Positions 59,762 to 64,000 of a stretch of 64,000 nucleotides of DNA are shown in pieces (the stretch's first letter is position 1; each line of letters opens with the position of its first letter). The stretch spans positions 15,907,501 to 15,971,500 of the forward strand of contig OX327711.1 in the NCBI GenBank assembly GCA_946807835.1, in the 5' to 3' direction. The notes beneath the pieces are model-generated. The model ran no database searches. It worked only from the letters and a program-made list of their open reading frames with translations, and was not told the DNA's origin. The translations under genes were made by a program, and so were the position numbers. The stretch is from Ailanthus altissimus (taxonomy: Eukaryota; Streptophyta; Magnoliopsida; Sapindales; Simaroubaceae).

Positions 59762-61106
59762 AAGAGTGGGATTGAGAAGTAATTAACCATTTTAAAAAAA
59801 AACCCTAGCATAAAAAATGCTCCCAACTCTCCCAGCGTAGCCGCCGCCCTTTCAACAAATATCCACTGGAGAGGGGGCCTAGGCCCCCTCTTCGGTGGAC
59901 ACAACCACTCCAGCTTTAGTTTCCTACACCAGCTTTCATCCTTCTATTTTTTAGTTTTCGACCATCTCTCTCTCTCTCTCCAGTTTTGCGACTCCATCAG
60001 GGTTCGGTGACCGGTCGACATGCTGTGGTGGCCTGCTGCATGGCCGTGTCTTGACTGTTTTGGCTACTGGCCGTCGTGCTGTGTCAACCATTGGAGGCTC
60101 TACGGATCCAACCAAGCCTACAACAATCAGCATGCTTTCCGACTCGGTTTCATCGGCGTGTCTACTACTCGTCGGACACCACTGCTAATATTTCAAGCCA
60201 CCTTTGCGGGCGTTTGGACGGTACTTTCATCTCTCCGGTTGGCTCGTTCTGGTTCGGGTGACTGGTTATGCAGTTTATGCCACCAAACCTCATGCGCTGC
60301 CTTTCTTTGGGCTTTTCCGCTTCCTGTGAAGTCTCTCGCGGGGTGGCAGTTTGCCGACCGTTTCTCACCGGTCGCTTCTTGTCCGAGTGACCTGCACGGC
60401 GTCTCACTGGCCCTGGCCGACACTAGCCGCGCCTCCTTCGGCCTTTTGCTTACTTGGCCATTTTTTGGTTAATTTTCACCGGACCTTTGCTGAAATCTGC
60501 CGATTGCTACCCCTTTTATTTTCCTTGTGCACTCTTAGCCCCCACTGCTGGCAATGACACCTTCCTGGGCCTTCCCGACCCTGCCAACATGTTGTGGCCT
60601 CTTGGCCAGTTGAAGCTCCGCTGGTTAGTGTTTTGGACTTTCTCCGACGGTCTTTCTCCGTCCGTTTTGCTCACTGTAGTACCACCGGAAAGCTATATCA
60701 TTTACTTGGTTTTCATTGCTGATTTTATCTTATATTTGGGTGTTTATGGCTAAGTCTAGTTTGTTGCTTTTAAATAAATCGGTTTAATAATTTCTCCTTT
60801 TTTAGGGATCTATATTTCTCTTGTTTGCGAGAGTTGCTTCTCATTTTTCTTGAAAAAGATCAGTATTTTTTGCTTGTGAGATCTGTTTCTCCCTTTCTTC
60901 AGAAAGGTCAGTGCTAGGTTATCCGTACCAACATGGGTATGGTTTGTACTCTTCTAAGGAAGAGTTCTCAGGTGGTCTTAAGATGTATTCTATTCTTATC
61001 CTATAATCTTTTGATCTTATGCATCAAAGGTTTTTATTGTAATGTCTTAATGATATGCAATGATATGATACCAATTTCAAAAAAAAAAAAAGAGTGGGAT
61101 TGAGAA
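59762..61106 (+). mobile_element. Poly(A)-tailed retroposon with 16-17 bp TSD
   Basis: The insert is about 59779-61089, flanked by AAGAGTGGGATTGAGAA at 59762-59778 and 61090-61106. It ends in a run of A and starts near AACCCTAGC. The first 900 bp are strikingly GC-rich for this window and hold open frames of 150 codons (60020-60472) and 99 codons (60454-60753) without recognisable domains. There is no reverse transcriptase. It was mobilised by a LINE-type mechanism. It could be a non-autonomous LINE derivative or a processed copy of an unknown transcript. Confidence 0.88.
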
Positions 61107-61952
61107 CATTGAGATGTGGTTTATGGAGATACTGGAAGAGTTTATAGTTAAGAATATATAACGTTAGTTTGTTATAGTATTTGTGTTTTCAATTTTTTTG
61201 AACTTTCGAAGGAGAATAACACCTCAAAATTGGGAAATTAGGTATTGTTTTATGAGTGAAACTAATTATATGACCATTTTCACTAAATTAAAACTTATTT
61301 TTCTATACCTTTGAGTCTTGTACCATTAGGAAATTCGATTATTGGCATTAAAACCTACAAAAATGCCCATAAAAAAGTGCATAGAAGGAAATAGATAACC
61401 CCCCCCCCCCCCCCCCCCCCCCCCGTCAGGGGCGAGGGCTCTCTCTGCTCTAATTCACCACCGGTGGGGGATTGTTAAGGGGGTTTGAGGGATATCCATT
61501 CATTCCCCATATGGAGTCCCAGTTATGAGGAAGTTTGTCTGTGTTCAGCAGCAGTCCTCCTCTTCAGAGGAGGGGATTTTCTAGGGTTTCTAGTATTAAT
61601 ACTTGTTTCTCGACTTCGGCTGCGCTACTACTGGCCGTATCCAAAAATAGGAGAGAAAGTTAACTCTAGATATGTAGAAGAATTTGAGGCAAAGCAGGTT
61701 TAGTCATCTAAATTGTAAGTGCAATATGATATTTATTTATGTATAATTATATTTTCTAAAAAGATAAAAGAAATTTTATGTCTCTGTTTTATTGAAATTC
61801 TATTGCTTTATTTTCTTGTAAAAATTTTATATCTGATGAGTATTTTACATGAAATATTATGGAAATCACTTTGTAGATTGAAGGATTCATGATTATTATT
61901 CATTAAGTTAAGTTGTTGAATCCTATTAAAAAGTTTAGTGATAAAGAATTTT
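61107..61952. other. Spacer with a 26-C homopolymer
   Basis: C-run at 61399-61424 followed by a short GC-rich patch (GTCAGGGGCGAGGG). The 72-codon open frame at 61485-61703 has no domain. No gene is supported. Confidence 0.45.
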
Positions 61953-64000
61953 CACTACTAAAAGGAGGGTTTTAGAAAATATAATGTTATTAGAAATTTG
62001 TTAAAGAATTCATTACGAATTTTATGTTATCAATAATTTGTGATAGATTTTATTACAAACAAAAAATTATATTTTTTATTATAAATTTGTGATAAATTCT
62101 ATCACAAATCAGTGATAGAATGTATCAGGAAATAAATAGCATATGTTAGTAATAGATATGTTTTTAAATTTTTTAATAAAAATTTACTAAATCTAACATG
62201 GAATTTTAAAACGTCGTTTAATTTAAAATAAATTTTCTATCACAAATTAACGATAGAATGTAAATAGTATAGTTAGTGATAGATATATTTTTAAATTATT
62301 TAAAAAGATTTATTAAATCTGACGTAAAAATTCAAAACGACGTCGTTTAATTTAAAATAAATTTTTTATCATAAATTTGTGATAGTCCAAGAAAATTAAT
62401 TAAATAAAACAAACACGTCGTTTAACTTTAAAAACTATATCCATCATACTTAAAAATATATTAATCATATTTCTATGGGTTTTATAAAACAATGCATAAT
62501 ACATTAAATTTAAATATAAGAAATAGACCATATATGTGTGTGTATATATAAATTCCACTTACAAAAGGTAATGACAATAATAAAAAAATGCGCTTTTGGG
62601 ATATGTCACATATGAGAACCCTTCTAAACAAGACAAAGTACGCAATTATTTATCGGAACAGATGTTAATACTTGAATTAATATTTTAAAATAAAAATTTA
62701 TTAAACAAGATGGTAAAATAACGAGTTATACATGTACCAATTCATAAAATTGTTGTGGGCTTTATGACCCAGAGTCGTTTCATCTATCTCCTACAAGTTC
62801 TAAAATGAAGAAAAAAATAAATTAAACTAATAATATAGTGAAATTTGAAATTAACCCCAAATCCAATGGTTAGGGTTTTTTCAAAACTTAAATTCTTCTC
62901 TTCTTATAAAATGCAACACTTTAACAGATATATACTAGTGAAAACCTTAAATTTAAGTGATGATCTTGATTCCAAAAGCTCTAACACACTCTTTTACACT
63001 AATTTCTCTCTCTAAAACCTCAAGTACTTAAATTTCTCTCAAATTGAAAATGTTTCAATAATTTATAATTTCAAATAATCTCTAAACCATTACCCATATC
63101 ATAATATTTCAAAATCATACTTAAATAATAATAAAAAAAGTCAAATAAATGACAATAGAAAACTCAAATGGAAATGACAATAAAAGCTTACCACTCTCTC
63201 CCTCTCAATAGCAGCACCCATTTCTCTTAACTGTTTTTTTCATTCTTTTGAAGACTTAAAAATATGTGAGTTGGTTTGTCAGCTTTAGCTAAAATAGGAC
63301 TAATACATAGAATAAATAAGTTTTGGGCATAATTATTTTTTAAAAAACATAGCCATTTTACTAATGGTGGTAAAAGGTTCCTCGAGACCAGCTTCATCTG
63401 ACCAACTTTCCTCATTAATGGCCCCACATCTATAATAAGAGATGGGAGAAAGTCAAATTTAGTAGAGCAAGTCGCAAAAGAGTAATCCAATACCTCATCC
63501 TCACCCGAAACTTGAACGGCTTTCACATTCGTACCTAAAATGAGAACCACCATTCAGCAAAGTAAATGAATCAGGTAAAACATTTGTAAATTACTTTATA
63601 AATGATTAGTGCTCACTTATATTAAGAAAGAATTTGGTATAAGTAAATGGCTAGTAAATAGCCTCATCATTGCAACCCCCGGACGTTTATCTCTAAAGGA
63701 AAAATGACTAAGTCATCCTCAGGAAGAGTTTTGTTGCATGCTAATAGCTACCTAAAATATCGGCTATCAAACGAAGGAAAATGAACGTTGAACTTCAAAT
63801 CAAGAGGAGTTAGCTTCCAGAGCTTAACATCATAAGTGAGGGCATAAGACTGATGGTGTACCCTTTTGCTGTGTGTATAGTTCAATAAGAGATGGGTTTG
63901 GAAAATCGTCTTATAGAAAATAGGATTCCTCTAGAAAACTTTCTTAAAAAGCTCTCTCCTAGGAACGAGAAAGAAGGTTAAGCTCGTCTTTTAGTTATAT
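61953..64000. mobile_element. One end of a CACTA-type transposon
   Basis: It starts CACTACTAAAAGGAGGG at 61953, the terminal sequence typical of plant CACTA (En/Spm) elements. Inverted subterminal motifs of the form CTATCACAAATT / AATTTGTGATAG cluster in 62035-62395, and a 128-bp unit is tandemly repeated there (62138-62265 and 62266-62393). The other end is outside the window. No transposase motif was recognised. Confidence 0.65.
63227..63553 (-). CDS. Hypothetical 108-codon ORF inside the CACTA-type element
   Basis: It starts MVVLILGTNVKAVQVSG and has normal amino-acid variety, unlike the low-complexity frames nearby. I do not recognise it. An exon of a transposon protein is possible given its position, but there is no motif to support that, and a continuing frame beyond 63553 was not established. 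Confidence 0.25.
   Translation of the reverse strand: MVVLILGTNVKAVQVSGEDEVLDYSFATCSTKFDFLPSLIIDVGPLMRKVGQMKLVSRNLLPPLVKWLCFLKNNYAQNLFILCISPILAKADKPTHIFLSLQKNEKNS

Noticed and set aside
60020..60753. 150- and 99-codon frames in the GC-rich retroposon as host genes
   Set aside because: The region is bounded by a retroposition target duplication, the frames overlap on both strands, and no domain is recognisable. Kept as part of the element only.

Overview
This is plant nuclear DNA, most likely from a eudicot. It is AT-rich and intron-bearing. Almost all of it is transposable-element sequence, with one complete host gene: a G-type (S-locus) lectin receptor-like kinase. No tRNA or rRNA gene and no CRISPR array was seen. 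Everything here was read by eye; no alignment or database search was run.

Layout. 1-5433: the gag/protease/integrase half and 5' LTR of a broken minus-strand Ty1/copia element that continues past the left edge. 5570-6665 and 19046-19990: the halves of a copia-type solo LTR, split by a 12,380-bp Ty3/gypsy (Athila-like) element at 6666-19045. That element has two 1,555-bp LTRs, a perfect 5-bp target duplication (TTTGG), a tRNA-Asp primer site, gag-protease, a damaged RT/RNase H/integrase region, an unrecognised basic, Cys-containing ORF, and an intact intron-less LONELY GUY (LOG) cytokinin-activating enzyme ORF with its own TATA box. The captured LOG gene is the main discovery of the window.

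20000-25157: old LTR pieces and dispersed repeats. 25158-31347: a full-length but heavily mutated minus-strand copia element. 32100-38690: a nest in which a copia element carries a solo LTR (33789-35670, TSD GTTTT) inside its own 5' LTR and a TRIM with 116-bp LTRs (37459-37968) inside its pol remnant. 38867-40150 and 40982-44364: two non-autonomous hAT-type elements with 8-bp target duplications; the second is mostly an AT-rich minisatellite.

46000-54698 (minus): the receptor kinase, seven exons, 846 aa, open in every exon. Its second intron is 5.2 kb because it holds a copia remnant that itself contains a probable solo LTR. A short LTR element of the same copia family (54900-57977) lies about 200 bp upstream of the start codon, next to a 91-bp tandem duplication in the promoter. 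59779-61089: a poly(A)-ended retroposon with a 16-17 bp target duplication. 61953 to the right edge: one end of a CACTA-type transposon.

The genes do not form a pathway. The two with likely biological effect are the receptor kinase (membrane signalling) and the retrotransposon-borne LOG (release of active cytokinin from its ribotide), which could alter hormone levels if transcribed.
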